Origin: Henckelia pumila
Lineage: Eukaryota > Streptophyta > Magnoliopsida > Lamiales > Gesneriaceae
DNA length: 64,000 nucleotides
Assembly (NCBI RefSeq): GCF_033568475.1
Contig: NC_133123.1
Span: 128,436,930 to 128,500,929, forward strand
Direction: 5' to 3'
Shown here: piece after piece, positions 9,569-23,137 of the stretch
Layout: every line of letters begins with the position of its first letter
Numbering within the stretch: the stretch's first letter is position 1
Made by a program: the position numbers and the translations under genes
Notes under the pieces: model-generated
The model's input: only the letters and a program-made list of their open reading frames with translations
Database searches by the model: none
Told to the model about the DNA's origin: nothing

Positions 9569-12500
9569 ATGGAGAAACAGGCCATCGCAATCGACCTGGT
9601 CACCTCCGACGACTCGCCCGAGTTCACTCGTTTCAGCTACGCGTTAACTCATTCCTCCGTCATCGGCCTCGACGCGGAGTGGAAGCCTAATCGCAGCGCC
9701 TCCACCTACCCCGTCGTTTCCCTGCTCCAAATTGCTTGCCGCGTCGTCAGCTCCTCCGATTCCGACGAGTTACACGTTTTTCTGGTCGATATTCAAGCAA
9801 TTCAGCTTTCGTCGGTGTATGAATTGTTGAAACAAGTGTTTGTATCGCCGAGTGTTATAAAGCTGGGATTCAGATTTAAGCAGGATTTGGTGTTATTGTC
9901 CCACACGTTTTGTCAGCGAGGCTGCGAACCTGGTTTTGATAGAGTAACTTTTGCTCTCACTTTTCTGTTCGCTTTAGCTATGAACTGTTTGTTAGTGGGT
10001 AGCATTTTAATGAATTTCGGATGCTTAGCAAGGATTATCAGTTATCATTGGATTCAAGAGTTTACATCAGTTTTCATTGTTCTTTAATTTGCATTACCAT
10101 TTATTTTCATTCCTCCATAGTTTAGGAAAGTTGTAAACTTCGTTTTTCTTTAGATTCTGCATTTAGGAAGATGGTAAAGATGGAAGCTTTGATTTTCTAA
10201 TTGGAAGTTCAATTGAGACAGGAAGATTGTGCAAGCAGTTCACACATTTTTCGGTTTTTATCGTTTATTACTAGGCTACGAGATGCATGAAAATGTAATA
10301 TGCATTCCCGATATTTCTCATGTTTATTTGGTCGAATTGCCATTGTCATATTCTCAATAATAAAAGCTACCGAACTTGATGACACGTGGAATATTGAGGA
10401 TTTTCGACTCTCTATATTTTGAGGTGCAATGAATAGAACTATGGAAAAACATTAACAATCTCTCTGTTTTTTTATTTCAAACTTTGTGTAGAGTCTGATT
10501 GGCGTTCCCAAATCATTTTACACTTGTGATAGGTAGAAACATTAAGCGCTACTTACAATTTCACATCTTCGTAATTTTTGCTTGCCTTATATTACAATCT
10601 GTGCAATTTCAGACTCATATGCACGGAGAAGGTTCGGTTAGATTTATTTGCTTGGTTGTTTTTGTTTTTTTTTGTGTTTTTGCCCTTTTGGTGGCTGGAT
10701 ATTGACAACGGTTTCAGGTATTCTGACTTGTTATAAAACTTGAACTTGGAATTACCTTTATGCGCATTCAATGCCCAATATTTGGATTCAAACACACTGA
10801 TGAAAGAAAGTCTACAGTTTACAACTGTTTATAGAACTTGCTTTTGTCAAATTTTCTGTTAAGCTGAACCTCTTATTCAAATTACAGCAGTGTAGAGTTT
10901 ACTGTTAGATTGTTTTTCTGACATGCTTTTGTCAAATTTTCTTGGTTAGGTTGAACCTTTTATTGATATTTCTGCCATATACAACTATTTACGACCCAAA
11001 GTACCTGGACAAAGGGTACCAAAACAAACTAAGAGCTTAGCAACAGTCTGCGAGGAAGTTTTGGGCATTTTGCTGTCAAAGGTGTGCATCCTAGGAATTA
11101 TTAAGTGCCCAGTTTCACCTGATGACAGCTGGTGACATCATAAGTTGTATTTCTGAAATGGATTTTAAAATCTATACAACTATATCAGGAACTTCAGTGT
11201 AGTGACTGGTCTAAGCGTCCTCTGACAGAAAAGCAGAAGATATATGCGGCCGCTGATGCTCATTGTTTGGTTGAGATATTTAATATCTTCCAAGCCAAGG
11301 TGGTTAGCGAAGGTTTGATCTTTATTTAGATGGCTAAATTATTAGATTTGGAAGGTTGCATTTAGTTTAGTTGAAGTTTTCGGATTTAATATCTTTTGTT
11401 TGCCATTTTACATCTGATGCACCAGTTGCCATTAGTTCTGAGCATATTACCTTAAAGAGAGTGCTTTGATGGATGTTCTTTGCAGCTAACTCTAGGCGAA
11501 ATTGCAATAAACAAAGGCCATCTGATTTAGATCCTGGGTTGAAGATCTTTGAGAAGTCTGATGATTGTAGTCTGGTGAGAAGTACCAAATTTGTTGAAGC
11601 TTCAAATGTGGTCCGCGCAACTATGCCAGAATTGTGTGGCATCATAGAGACAACTAAGGAGGTGGATTCCTCCAAATCATATAAAATCAACAAAGAAGTG
11701 GATAACACCCTCTTGCGGATAGTTAGGAAGTACGGTGACAGAATCTTGTTGAAGGACTCGGATGGAAAGCCCAAAACATCAAAAAAGAAAAACAAAAAGT
11801 CTTCTACAGGACTGGAGTGCAAGCAAAAGATTCTGGAAGTAGAAGATAGTTGGCATGGCCCCCCTCCATGGGATCCCTCCTTGGGCGGTGATGGATTCCC
11901 TAAGTTTTTATGTGACGTGATGGTATGTTCATCAGATAGTGGTTAAATAGCAAACTTTCATTTCAAGATTGTCTTTGGCTGAAATTTATGTAGCTTAGGG
12001 GTTTTATTTGTTCATATATTTGGTAGCTGGTTATTTGAGACTGATGAATTTTCTCTTTTGGTTCCCTCAGGTTGAAGGCTTGGCGAAGCATTTGAGATGT
12101 GTTGGGGTAGATGCTGCAGTTCCACATTCAAAGAGGCCCGATGCCAGGTACCCTTTATAACCACTTTTCTTTAGGTGGCAAATTTATGTTTGCAGACAGG
12201 AACTGTTAAGAGTTTGTATCTTATTAGTTGAATCATGAAATGACGGAAGCTCAATTAACTAATTTGGAACTAAATTTCTTCAGAGATTTGATAGATCAGG
12301 CACTAAAAGAGAAGCGAGTGCTCTTAACCAGAGATGCCAAACTTTTGAGACATGAATATTTGATAAAAAACCAACTATACAAGGTGAAGAGTCTCCTTAA
12401 AAATGAACAGCTTCTTGAGGTAAATGGTTCAGATTATCACATTTTCTGTTCATCTCTTGTTTATACTCCTGGTTAAGTTAAATTAGGTCATCGAGACTGT

Positions 12501-13110
12501 TTTGAGTTCTCTTTTCTCCTTTCTTAAAATCCCTTCAACTTAAAATTGAAATGCTGCAGGTAATCGAAACATTTCAACTTAAAATATCTGAAGATCAGCT
12601 AATGTCAAGATGCACTAAATGCAACGGGATGTTCATCCAAAAGCCTCTGACAACCGAAGAAGCTATCGAGGCATCCAAGGGATTTCAAGTGATTCCTAAT
12701 TGCTTGTTCAACAAAAATCTCGAGTTTTGGAAGTGCATGGACTGCCATCAACTATACTGGGAGGTAGTCCTCTAATTATCTGATTATCTTCCTGCTTTGT
12801 TTTTTCGCCTCTCTCTGAAATATCATCCACTATTTGTGTTTCATCCTATTGAATATCCTGCTTGCCAAATTTATGCTACCTCACTTCATTTTCCACACAC
12901 AGCGGAGATTTATTCTGGTGAACGTATATAAATCCTTATCATGACAGAAATTGAGGCCCTTCCTCTCTCCCATCGGTTTCCTCCTTACACCCGTTTTTGG
13001 AGACTTGTTGGCGAGTCTTGCTAAAACCATTTCATACATTGTATTTGCAGGGGACCCAGTATCACAATGCAGTCCAGAAGTTTATCGACGTCTGCAAGCT
13101 AAACGAGTAA
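9569..13110 (+). CDS. 3'-5' exonuclease with Mut7-C RNase domain, eight exons
   Basis: Exons are 9569-9943, 10950-11081, 11189-11312, 11486-11922, 12071-12147, 12284-12419, 12560-12763 and 13051-13110. All introns are GT-AG, phases agree, and the product is 514 residues. The N-terminal half is a DEDDy exonuclease of the RNase D/WRN type: motif I VIGLDAEWKP (Asp and Glu), motif II around VIKLGFRFKQDL, and motif III KIYAAADAHCLVEI (Tyr and Asp). The C-terminal half is the Mut7-C domain, a PIN-like fold with LTRDAKLL and a zinc ribbon of two CXXC pairs (CTKCNG and WKCMDC). The family removes nucleotides from RNA or DNA 3' ends; the exact substrate in plants is not shown here. The start is the first in-frame ATG; the open frame extends 18 bases upstream without another ATG. 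It resembles plant proteins annotated as exonuclease mut-7 homologue. Confidence 0.88.
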
Positions 13111-14929
13111 CTCAAGGCGTATGGATTTGACAATTGCGAAATCCTGAAGAAAAAGATCGGAAGGCTGTTCTTTGATAGTAAAACACAGTCGTTTATTACT
13201 TATATACATGTATTCAATGCGTTATTCTCCTTGTCATTCGTTTAATAATCAAGAAACACATGCCTTGATTCAATATAAACCACCAACCGGTAAAGTATTC
13301 AACACCTACTGTTTTAGAACATATACACTGTATACATATATATGCATTTTGTTTTTGTAAAAGTGCAACCAAATAAAGTAGCAATGCACGAGAATTGCTC
13401 TCGAAGTGTTCATAATTAAAAGATCAAGTAAAAATAATATCAAAATATAACTGGAAAGTGGGATTTGTAGCACATACCCGATGTTTGAGGTCAATTTGTT
13501 GGACTTATTGCCAACACATGACATTATAACTACTATGATGATTAAAAATTTGGGCACATTGCACATTTTTCGATGGCGTTGATGTACTGTTTTAGCCTCA
13601 TAATTTAGCGTATATATGAGTTATAATTAATCCCATTTTCTGATATAAAGATTGACTGGTTGGATTTTTTATATATATGCAGTAGTCTGATTAGCTTTTG
13701 AGTTGAGCTGGCAAAGCACTAACAATTTAAAATGATATTGTTGTGAGATTTTATATGTCAATTACATCGATCGTTCTGATAGGAAAGCACTATGAAGATG
13801 CCAAGTCTTTAATAAAATATACACAAATTTCAAGCGAGTTGGTGCGTGTTTTCGTCAAATCAACCCACTGAGATTTTCTTCCCCACTAGCATGTATTGCC
13901 CATTCATACTCTATAATCTATATATATATTACCCAAGAATCGATTGTGAGAATATCTTTTTATTCTATTTTATTGTGTTTTGTTTGAAATTTAAATTCTA
14001 GTGACTATTTTAAGTTAATGAAGATTTTATTTCGTAATGAAAGGGCCCACTTGAGTAGTACTAATAGAAAATTCTTTGTCCTTGAGGTAAAACTGTAAAA
14101 TGACTTGTTATGTAAAAAAAGGTATGTCTACTCTTTTTATCCTTTTGTGTGAAAAAAGAAAAAAATGGGTTTTGTTTTGGGAAATTTGAAAGGGAGGTGA
14201 TGCGTTCTTGTTTTATGTTTGGTGGACAGGGTCACAATCTTACATTTTGATAATTGTCTAATTTGTGCAATTATTCTAATGACACGGCACCATATGTCTT
14301 AGGCTCGTGATGACGAAGAGCTTGTTTGGTTGGAGAAATTAGGAAATCAAAAATATTTTTTTAAAAAAAATAAAAATCATTTTTCTTTAAAAATGTTTGG
14401 TCACAAAATCCTTTTTTAGAAAAATACTTGCTCTTTTAGAAGCTATAGCTTCTATCTTTTAAGCTTTTGCTTCTTGTTATATTTCAAAATTAGAAAAAAA
14501 AAATATTTTTCAACATTAATCCAAACTTCAAACTCGCTTATATTTTTTAATAAAAGTATTTTAAAAAATTAAATTTATTTAAGCATTTTTTTAAAGATAC
14601 AGTTGTATATAAATTGAGTGGTGTTGAACCTATTCACCCGTTTATGATTTTAGTTTTGTATTAGTGATTCTTGACACACACGTACGAATGCAATAGTTCA
14701 TAAAATTATAAGAATGTAATTTTTGTCATGTATGTTTGCTAAGCAAAAATATAAAAGTATATTATTTTTTCCTCCCGAAAGTTTTTTATTTTTGCTTAAA
14801 TATTTTTTTTATAAAGAATTTTTTTCAAAAAACATATTGATAAACATGTCTTATTTTTTAAATTCATATAATAAAAACAGGTAACTCAAAAAATCTAGCT
14901 ACAATCACTCAAAACATTCAAGAAATTAA
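13111..14929. other. Intergenic AT-rich DNA
   Basis: The first 100-200 bases should contain the 3' UTR of the exonuclease gene (AATAAT/AATAAA-like signals near 13243 and 13373). The rest is AT-rich with no supported gene. A segment beginning GAGCTTGTTTGGTTGG at 14319 looks like one end of a MITE, but no matching far end was found. Confidence 0.6.
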
Positions 14930-15180
14930 GGATGGAGCAAGGGCTCCGCTCAAGTGTGACGCATGTTGGTGACACGTGCCTGACACCGTCCAATCATCTG
15001 CGGGGATTCTCTATCCGAATTGACGGCCTAGATTAGCTCCTTGATGTGGGACCCATCACGTGACGTTTCGGTCTTCTGTTAGATGAAAAGGGGGCCCATA
15101 TCCTAGGAGCCCCGTTACCACGTGCCACGTGGCGCCTTGGTTTTTGACCTCCAGTCGCCGTTAAAAATGTTTGGCGGTTA
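14930..15180. promoter_or_regulatory. G-box cluster in a GC-richer island
   Basis: Four CACGTG hexamers occur within 160 bp (14973, 15057, 15119 and 15126). The second overlaps a TGACGT core (15061-15066) and the last two are only one base apart. The island is clearly richer in G and C than its surroundings. CACGTG is bound by bZIP and bHLH factors (ABA and light responses). The nearest downstream gene on this strand is the Dof factor, with its ATG 2.3 kb away. Regulation of that gene is inferred from proximity only. Confidence 0.55.
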
Positions 15181-15934
15181 ATTTATTTTTTTAACTGTTT
15201 TTGAGTTTGCGTGAGGAATAATGGAATATTTTCACAGAATAATTACAATTTATTATTTTTATTTATTATATCTGTGGATTTTTTTTTTGGCATCCATTAT
15301 ATTTGTAGATTTGGGAAATGAATGTGGCGATTGGCGAAGTTCTGCTTTTTAAATGGATAAACCCTCTAACATCAAATATAAATTAAATGAGTTAAAAACT
15401 TTTCTCATATATTACTAAAATTTCTGACGAAAATTAATGAAAATATCTATGCCACTTTTCTAGTGTACAAACTACATACATACAGTACTAAAAAAAAAAA
15501 AAACTACATACAAACACGAATTAAATACATACGCACACTGCACACATATACATACAGATATATGATAGTACAAAATATTATCATATGAGTTTTTAAGTAT
15601 ATAAATAACAGTAAAAAGTATTTTGGCACGTGAATTATTGGTTAGTGATACACTATTACATATAATTTTGTTAATTAGCTTGGAGCATATTGAGTCATTG
15701 ACATGCAAATTTCTAATAATTTAAATTATAGTTGAGTAAGTCTATTGTGAAACGATCTCAAGAATTTTTATTCTTGAGAAAGATCAACTTTGTTTATATT
15801 TACAAAAAAAATAATACTTCTGGCTTAAAAACAATATTTTTTAAATGAATTACCCAAATAAAAAACATGTCTCACAAATTGATCTGTAAAGCTGTTTCAT
15901 ACGAGCTTTTAGTTTTTGTGCATATAGTCAATTA

Positions 15935-15973
<39 letters not shown>

Positions 15974-17388
15974 GAATGAAAACAAAACACTTTATTTAGA
16001 AAGTTGATAAATTTAAAAAGGCTTTTCTTTTCATGTATGTCTCCTTATCTAATTGACACTAGTCAATTTTATATGCTATCATTTTTCACTTGATAGACAA
16101 GTAAATGACAAATTCATTATATAAACTTCAAATACAAGTTTTCAAAAATGTAAACTTCAAATAAAAAAATCTTAGATTTCAATGTACAAACAAATATTTC
16201 ATATATTTTTTATATCACAATATATCTATATCTATCTATGCTATATATATATATATAAAACGTAAGAATACAATAACAAATAAAGTGAGAGCAAAACATT
16301 CATCCCAAAGGTTTGCTCCTTGCATGTATTCATGAAAAATTGTATTTTTTATTACGTGTGTTTCTTTACAATTTTGGTCATCTAAATTATTGATTTTAGT
16401 ATAAGTTCTTTATCTTTCAAATTTTGAAAATTTTATTACTTTGTCATCAAGAGAGTTGATATGAACACTATATGAATAAAAAATAGTGAAAAAAATAGAT
16501 AATTGACTAAAATTAAAATTTAGCAACATATATAAATAATCATAATCATAAAAAACAAACATACAGAACTAAAAATGCAATATTTCTTACATCTATATGA
16601 AATCGCGAACCACACAATTTTCCAATTATGTTATGAGCCCTATAAAAAATATTATCAATTTAAATTACAATATGATATTTCATTACTTATTATAATTATA
16701 ATTATGATTTTTGCAAGCAGTTACATGCAGCTACACAGAAAGATCTGGGCTACCCAGGAGTTTGTGCTGCAAATATCAAGAGAAGATTATATGTTCATGC
16801 TATCTCGGATTTTATTCATGTCTAGCTACCGTTCGACAAATTTTGTAGCGCATCACATTTTTTTTTTTTTTTTTTTTTTGCTTCTCACTCCCAATCATGC
16901 ATCTTTTGTTTGGATAAATGACGAGTTTTCCTCGTGGTTGTTTAGACTTGTAATGGATGATTATAATAAATAAAACAAGTTTCCCTGAAAAAAAAAAATA
17001 ATTATGCATGATATTTTTCCAAAAATAATTTATCTCTCGTAAGATAGTCTAATAAATCTTTATCATGAGTAATCCAATTAAAAAACCGTCTCACAAAATT
17101 TAGTCTCACAACAGTTTTTGTCTTGTAAAAAATTATGCAAGCAGATAATGCGTCCATAGATACATCAATGTGTGTGTATATACATTGCAAGCATATTCGA
17201 TTCACAAAAGATCGACTAAATGCACACACACAGAAACATGATATACGTACAGATGATATATATATATATATATATAGATATGGAGTAAAAAATTAGCAAG
17301 TGGACAAAAACTGATCCTTCATTTCGCACTACCTTCGGACACACAATATAGCGTAAGCTACCGCCAAACACAAACCCTCCAAGTACCT
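15181..17388. other. Intergenic AT-rich DNA upstream of the Dof gene
   Basis: This contains TA microsatellites (about 15939-15967, 16241-16257 and 17252-17275) and a poly-T run at 16859-16880. No gene is supported. The distal promoter of the Dof gene must lie here. Confidence 0.6.
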
Positions 17389-17478
17389 TTCTCGCTTTAA
17401 GCCTTTCTTTCTCTTCTCAAAAGTTGCTCTCTTAGCTTTCTCCTCTCCCTTTTTTCCTCTCCTTCATCCTCTAGTGCT
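17389..17478 (+). promoter_or_regulatory. Pyrimidine-rich leader of the Dof gene
   Basis: About 90 bases of nearly pure C and T (for example TTCTCCTCTCCC) end just before the ATG at 17479. Such tracts are typical of plant core promoters and 5' UTRs (Y patch). The TATATA tract 200 bp upstream may serve as the TATA region. Confidence 0.5.
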
Positions 17479-18852
17479 ATGGATACTAATGCTCAGTGGC
17501 CACAGGTAAAGCCAACACAAACATCTTTTGTTTTCCTAGCTTTCTTCTATGATATCATTACTACTTTCTTTTTTCTTCTTTCTAGGCTACTTGGGATTTG
17601 AAATTTTTTTGGTTTCTTTCTTCTTCCCCCATTTTTATTTTAAAGTCCACATCTAGCTACGTACCTCGCCCATGCCTGCCTTAGCTTTTACCAGAAGATT
17701 AGATCAATTTATGCATATTAATCAATCATCTTTTTCTTGATTTTTCTTTGGTAACTATACACTAGTTCTTATCTCTTTTTCCCTTCCCTTTTTTTTCCAC
17801 ACCATATATCATCTAGTGAAAAAGATTTGATGTGAATTAATTGTGATGTTTAATTATCCAATTTGATATATATATATGTTATTCTCAGTTTCTTTTATGT
17901 TACAAAAAAGATTCATTAATGATTCTTAATTTCATGCGCTGATGATGGGTAGTTTTCTTGACACCCTTTTCCCTAGCTAATATTCTTGCCCAATTAATCT
18001 TTGCATATTTAAAAGGGAATCGGAGTAGGGAAAGCACAAGGTGCAGTGGATCAGAAGAAGCCGAGGCCTCAAAAGGAACAAGCCATAAACTGCCCTAGAT
18101 GCAGCTCCACAAACACAAAGTTCTGTTATTACAACAACTACAGTCTCTCCCAGCCAAGATACTTCTGCAAGACATGTAGAAGGTACTGGACCGAAGGTGG
18201 AACCTTGAGAAATGTCCCCGTCGGCGGAGGATCAAGAAAAAACAAAAGATCTTCTTCTTCTTCCACCGTAAATATTAATCCAGCTTCCAAGAAACTAGTA
18301 GTGGTCCCCAGCCCACCAAATTTCTCCCCTCAGAATAATTCCAAGATCCACCAAGGCCAAGACCTGAATTTAGCTTACAATCCTTCATCCCACTACAATG
18401 GGTTCCCCGAATTCATCCCTTTCCCATTCGGAAATGATCATCATCATCATGACGCCAAGAATCTTGAATCTCAAAACCCTACTTATTTCCCGGTCATGGA
18501 GCTTCTCAAGACCGGGATCGGCTCCAGGCCGGGATCGCTGACTTCTTTCATGACCAATAATATCCCACCGGTTTCTGATCATTCTAACTCGGTTTTTTCG
18601 TCGGCCGCCGCGGGCAACAATTTTCCCGTGCATGGGTTCAAATCAAGCTTGGGTTTTTCGTTAGATAATCATGGAGTGGATCATAGTCAGAATGGGTACG
18701 GGAATCTGCAAGATCATACCAACTCGTCGAGGATTTTGTTCCCTTTTGAAGAATTGAAGCCCAACGAGAAATTTGATGATCAGCAAGATAGAGGGCAGGC
18801 GGAATCAAATGGATACTGGATTAATGGAATGCTTCCGGAGGGTTCTTGGTGA
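17479..18852 (+). CDS. Dof-type zinc-finger transcription factor, two exons
   Basis: Exon 1 is 17479-17505 (MDTNAQWPQ) and exon 2 is 18016-18852, joined by a 510-bp GT-AG intron after codon 9. The product is 287 residues. The short first exon, with a start resembling MDTAQWPQ and an intron before the finger, is a known arrangement in one Dof subgroup. The Dof domain lies at about residues 33-85, with CX2C, 21 residues, CX2C (CPRC...CKTC), then [20 protein letters not shown] and a basic KNKR tail that should also serve as nuclear signal. Dof proteins bind AAAG cores in plant promoters. The C-terminal 190 residues are low-complexity, rich in Ser, Asn and Pro, with an HHHH run, as is usual for Dof activation regions. 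Subgroup members control vascular and seed functions, but the orthologue cannot be fixed, so no symbol is given. Confidence 0.92.
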
Positions 18853-19273
18853 ACGTACAAATTCTACATATATAGCTAGTATGATCTTGTTATAAGAAAA
18901 AGACTTTCATGATCATCGTGGGAAAAATTTTTAAAACTAAAATTTGGTTGGGTGGTTTATTTTGTGCATTGTGTTTCTTTTTCGGTTGTTTATTTTGATC
19001 TTCTTTTTTTTTTTTTGGCCCTCTTGGAATTTGTGAGTGATTTAAATTGTTTTAATTTGGTCTTTGACAGTATGATATCAGAACTAACAGTTAGGTTTTT
19101 TGCATATGTGCAATTTTATTCCTTTTTTTCTAATTATTAAATTTGCCACTCGCTTTCACATATACAATGTCATGTCAAAATGCAAGTCCTATATTCTCTA
19201 AAAGAAAAGAAAAGAAAAAGAAAAAGCATGTCCTATAAATGTAGGAATCAGTTCATGTTATGTTGGGTTTGAT

Positions 19274-19335
19274 ATACTCGATATGATTTCATATAAGATG
19301 TTTTTGTAGACTTCATATAAAATCATATCGAGTAT
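19274..19335. repeat. 62-bp imperfect inverted repeat
   Basis: The left arm starts ATACTCGATATGATTT, and its exact complement closes the right arm at 19335. Pairing continues with a few mismatches toward a short loop around 19302-19308. This could be a small MITE remnant or a small-RNA hairpin. No known miRNA was recognised. Confidence 0.6.
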
Positions 19336-21921
19336 AGTTGTATCTCGTTCATATCGTAAAATAGACTAAACCAAAGTGTACGTATGAATTTTTTTTCCTT
19401 GGAAGCTAAAATTGAACCTTTTTTTGCATTGCTCAAACTTTAATTTGTCAATACGTGGTGCATATATATTTTTTTTTCTGTAATGATGATGATTATGTTT
19501 TAAAATTAATTTTTAGTAGTTCAATAAAGATATTTTCAAAGAAAAATGTTAAAAGCTAGGACTACTGGGTGTAATTTATTGGAGTTACAATAAAGTGCTT
19601 TTAGTGGGATTGGTGATTTATTATATTACCAAGACTAATATGTTTTGTGATCTTCCCATTGGGAATGAAACAAAGAGTATTAAAATAGGCTGATTAATAA
19701 TGTAGGTTATTGTATTATGGCTCTTTTTATGCGTAGCCACCAGTAAGGCTATTAATTATCATCAATCAACATATTTAATTTGTGTTTAAAAATAAGATTC
19801 TTCCAACCATTAAAGCACATTAAGCGGCTTAAAGAAGGATGTATTTATCGAAATAAATACGAATTATTAACTATTTTTTGGCCTATGTTTCATCACTTTA
19901 CATGGATCACATGGTAGAGCACTTGATGAAGATTGTGGCTCAATGAAAAGAATGCCAATGGGCAAGTTATGTTTCCGTTTATGTGGAAATTAAAGTGTTT
20001 TCTCTCTTTTTCATTATTAAAAATAAAAAATAATCGTTATGATGATCATATGTACACTTGTATTATCCGGACGTAGGTGGCAATTTGATGAGTTTGAAAC
20101 TAAAGATTTCAAATTTCAACTAGTTTTTTTATTTGTACGTGGTGAATTTCAAATGCCATCTTAATATGACATTGCAAATCATTCATTCAAATATTCTCTC
20201 AAACCCAAATTGCCCCGAATCCAAACATAACCTAAGATCTATATTGAAAAGAGAATCAATTGCTTTATTGTTTAGTTATTTCATTGGCCACAATCGATAT
20301 CAAAACACGGCATTTATGTAATCACATGTGCATATGTATGCATATATATTGCCAAGAGATATAAGATCATTTTAATAATTAATTGGGCTATATATATATA
20401 TATAGATTTGTTGGAACAAAATTTTTAATCACATAAATTACAGCATTATTTTTAAAATAATCAATGAACATAAAGGTAAAATGTGATGAAAAACAAAAAA
20501 AATAATTAATGAAAAAATGAAAAAAAAAATTAATAAGAAAAACAATCAATAAGGACACCAAAGTAAATTAACCACTCAAGACATATATTTATATATAAAT
20601 AAAAATATATATATCTACATACTATATATAAAGCGTGACATACATATATATACTAACCAATTTGGTTCGTCAAGGTGACACCAAAATCAACTTGCATATC
20701 CATCCTTGAAAAAAAACTCATTCATTTTTATTGATAAATGACAAAATAGTCGAAATAAAAATTACACTGTATATATCTATTATCTGATAGAATCAATGAT
20801 CATCTCCAATTTAAAATTTTAAAAACTACTTATCAACTTATGTCCTCTCAATATATCTTTATACTAACCTTATTCATTTTTTTTATTTACATTGTTTTTT
20901 TATTATGTTGTGCATATATTGCGTGTATATTGATAGCTAGTATATGTAACAGATATAATAGATAATAGATATACACACATTGTAAATTAGTTTTAATAAT
21001 ATGAATCATGATCGTAAATAATTAGTTATAATATCAGTACCCTTCCTCACTTCACTCGTATGCTTGTTTTTTTTCCCTCCATGTAGTAATATTTATTACT
21101 TTTTGTCGACATATAATAGGAACTATATGTGTATGAACCGAATACGTAGTACGTGACATGGATTGTATTGAGCACTACTAATAGGACGACTTAAAAAGCA
21201 CTAAATGTGTGAATTGAAAACCACTAAATGGTTGACAAATTGAAAGGTTGTAATATTCTCTGAATTTTCTCAAGATCAATTTTTTGATTCATGATGAGTC
21301 ATGGCCATTATATGGTACGTGGAATAACTATTTGCATGTATTCCCAATAATAATAGTAATAGTAATAATATAAAAATGTCAGTGGTTTATGGACAACACT
21401 CTATATATTTCTTATTCAAGTTAAACATATATATACAGGAATCATATTAATATAATTAGGTTAACACTGACGGTTAATTTTACAGAAATGCACATTAAGA
21501 TTTAAGTGGCTTAAATTTTTCAAAGAAAATTCATGCCACTTACATCACCATTAACATTTGTGTGACTCCATTAGTTTCCTACATTGTATGTGTGTATATA
21601 TCCTAATATATAATAATAATTTTATTTACATAATTAACTTCATCATTTTAATTAATAAATAAATCTTTGTTTTTATATTCCAATAAATTTATTATTTATC
21701 TCTTGTAACTATAATTTTCATATTTATTATTCAATCTCGACAAAATTTAATATTAATTTAACTTAATATATAACATTAAATATTTATGCACATAAATTTT
21801 CGCATATATATATATATTCGATCACATAAACAACTATCATAGGCAACTACGTGAACAACAACTGACGTGATATCTTGTACATCCAATGAATGATTGCTCA
21901 TGATGGTTGTCCATGTGATTG

Positions 21922-21924
<3 letters not shown>

Positions 21925-21973
<49 letters not shown>

Positions 21974-21993
21974 CGCGCGCGCGTATGTGTGTG
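21925..21993. repeat. Compound TA / TG / CG alternating microsatellite
   Basis: A (TA)n run passes directly into TGTGTG, then (CG)n, then TATGTGTGTGT. Almost every step alternates purine and pyrimidine. Confidence 0.9.
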
Positions 21994-23137
21994 TCCCATT
22001 AACTTAAAAATCATATTTGTTAGCATTACACTTTAGCATACCATATACAGACATATAGAGAGAGGCAGTGTGTACCAAAACCTACCTTGACTTGATGGTT
22101 TTGACTTGGCAATAGCAAATTCCAGTATTTTAATAACAAATATATTTGTATATTTAATTATACAAGGTGGGCCCACAAACATTCTCCTCCGACAGGCGTG
22201 CTGAAGAATTATCCTCTCCAACTCACTAAATCCTCTCTGAATCGGCCCACTACCCACCACACTTATTTTATAAATAAACAAACAATTTCTTTTATGTAAA
22301 TAAAAATTTTACTAGCTCCCGTACTTCACATCATACATGCAAATTTTGAAACTTTAGTGGCTCTCAAACGCTACCTTCTTTTTTTGGTCTACTACTGCTC
22401 GTCACAGTTGTTTGGGCCAAAAACAAATTTCCAGCATAACAATTAGAACGACAATAGATGTTTCAATTTTGTACTTGGGGACATCATAGTAGACTGAAAT
22501 ATTTCGGAAAAAAATAGGTATCACAAATAACGTGTTTTAATTGGGTCGAACTAAATGTTAGAATCCCATGTCGAGAAAATTCGATCTTAGATATTGGTTT
22601 TATGCAAGATCTAACCACTCATATTTGGTCAAACATATGAGATCCACGGTGTACCTTCACATAAAGAAGAAAATTGACCAAACATGGATTAAATGAAACA
22701 CATATCAACATCTCAATAAAATCTGTTAACGAGACTAAACACTTAGAGCTATATCCAAATCATGAATTCGATTGTTCATATCTCTACGTATATGTATAAT
22801 TAAAATTATACTTTTGATGCTACAAATCACGAGTCGGTATATCTACAGTTAAGAGTTAAGGTGGTATGTTGAACTGTACCTATTACCTAATGAATCCTAA
22901 ATTGGCAGAAATTTTAGAGGCTTTTGAATATAATAGACTGTTAATTTGAGCTAGGACTCCCCCTTTTGCATTAATTCAGTGCATCTTATTGTTGTATTGT
23001 TGTTGCATTGTGGCATAGATGCAGATAAGCGGTGTTCCAGCCATAAATGAATTGGTAAAGTATTAAAGGTTTCAGTTCAAGCTCCGACTTCCAAGGGCTC
23101 CAATTCAATTAATTTTCGTGTTAGACACGATATTCAG

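Larger units (their letters stand above)
18853..23137. other. Intergenic, 4.3 kb, AT-rich
   Basis: The proximal part holds the Dof 3' UTR. The rest shows no supported gene. It contains a compact inverted repeat (19274-19335), a mixed TA/TG/CG repeat (about 21925-21993), and a less AT-rich patch at 22165-22265 with GGTGGGCCCAC, which resembles the TGGGCC/TCP site common in promoters of organelle-related genes such as the PPR gene downstream. The link to that gene is an inference. Confidence 0.6.

Noticed and set aside
14319..14640. Possible MITE starting GAGCTTGTTTGGTTGG
   Set aside because: No matching inverted end or target duplication found.
16575..16973. 132-codon frame with a run of Phe
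   Set aside because: The Phe run comes from a poly-T tract. Composition is AT-rich, with no recognisable domain and no splice context.
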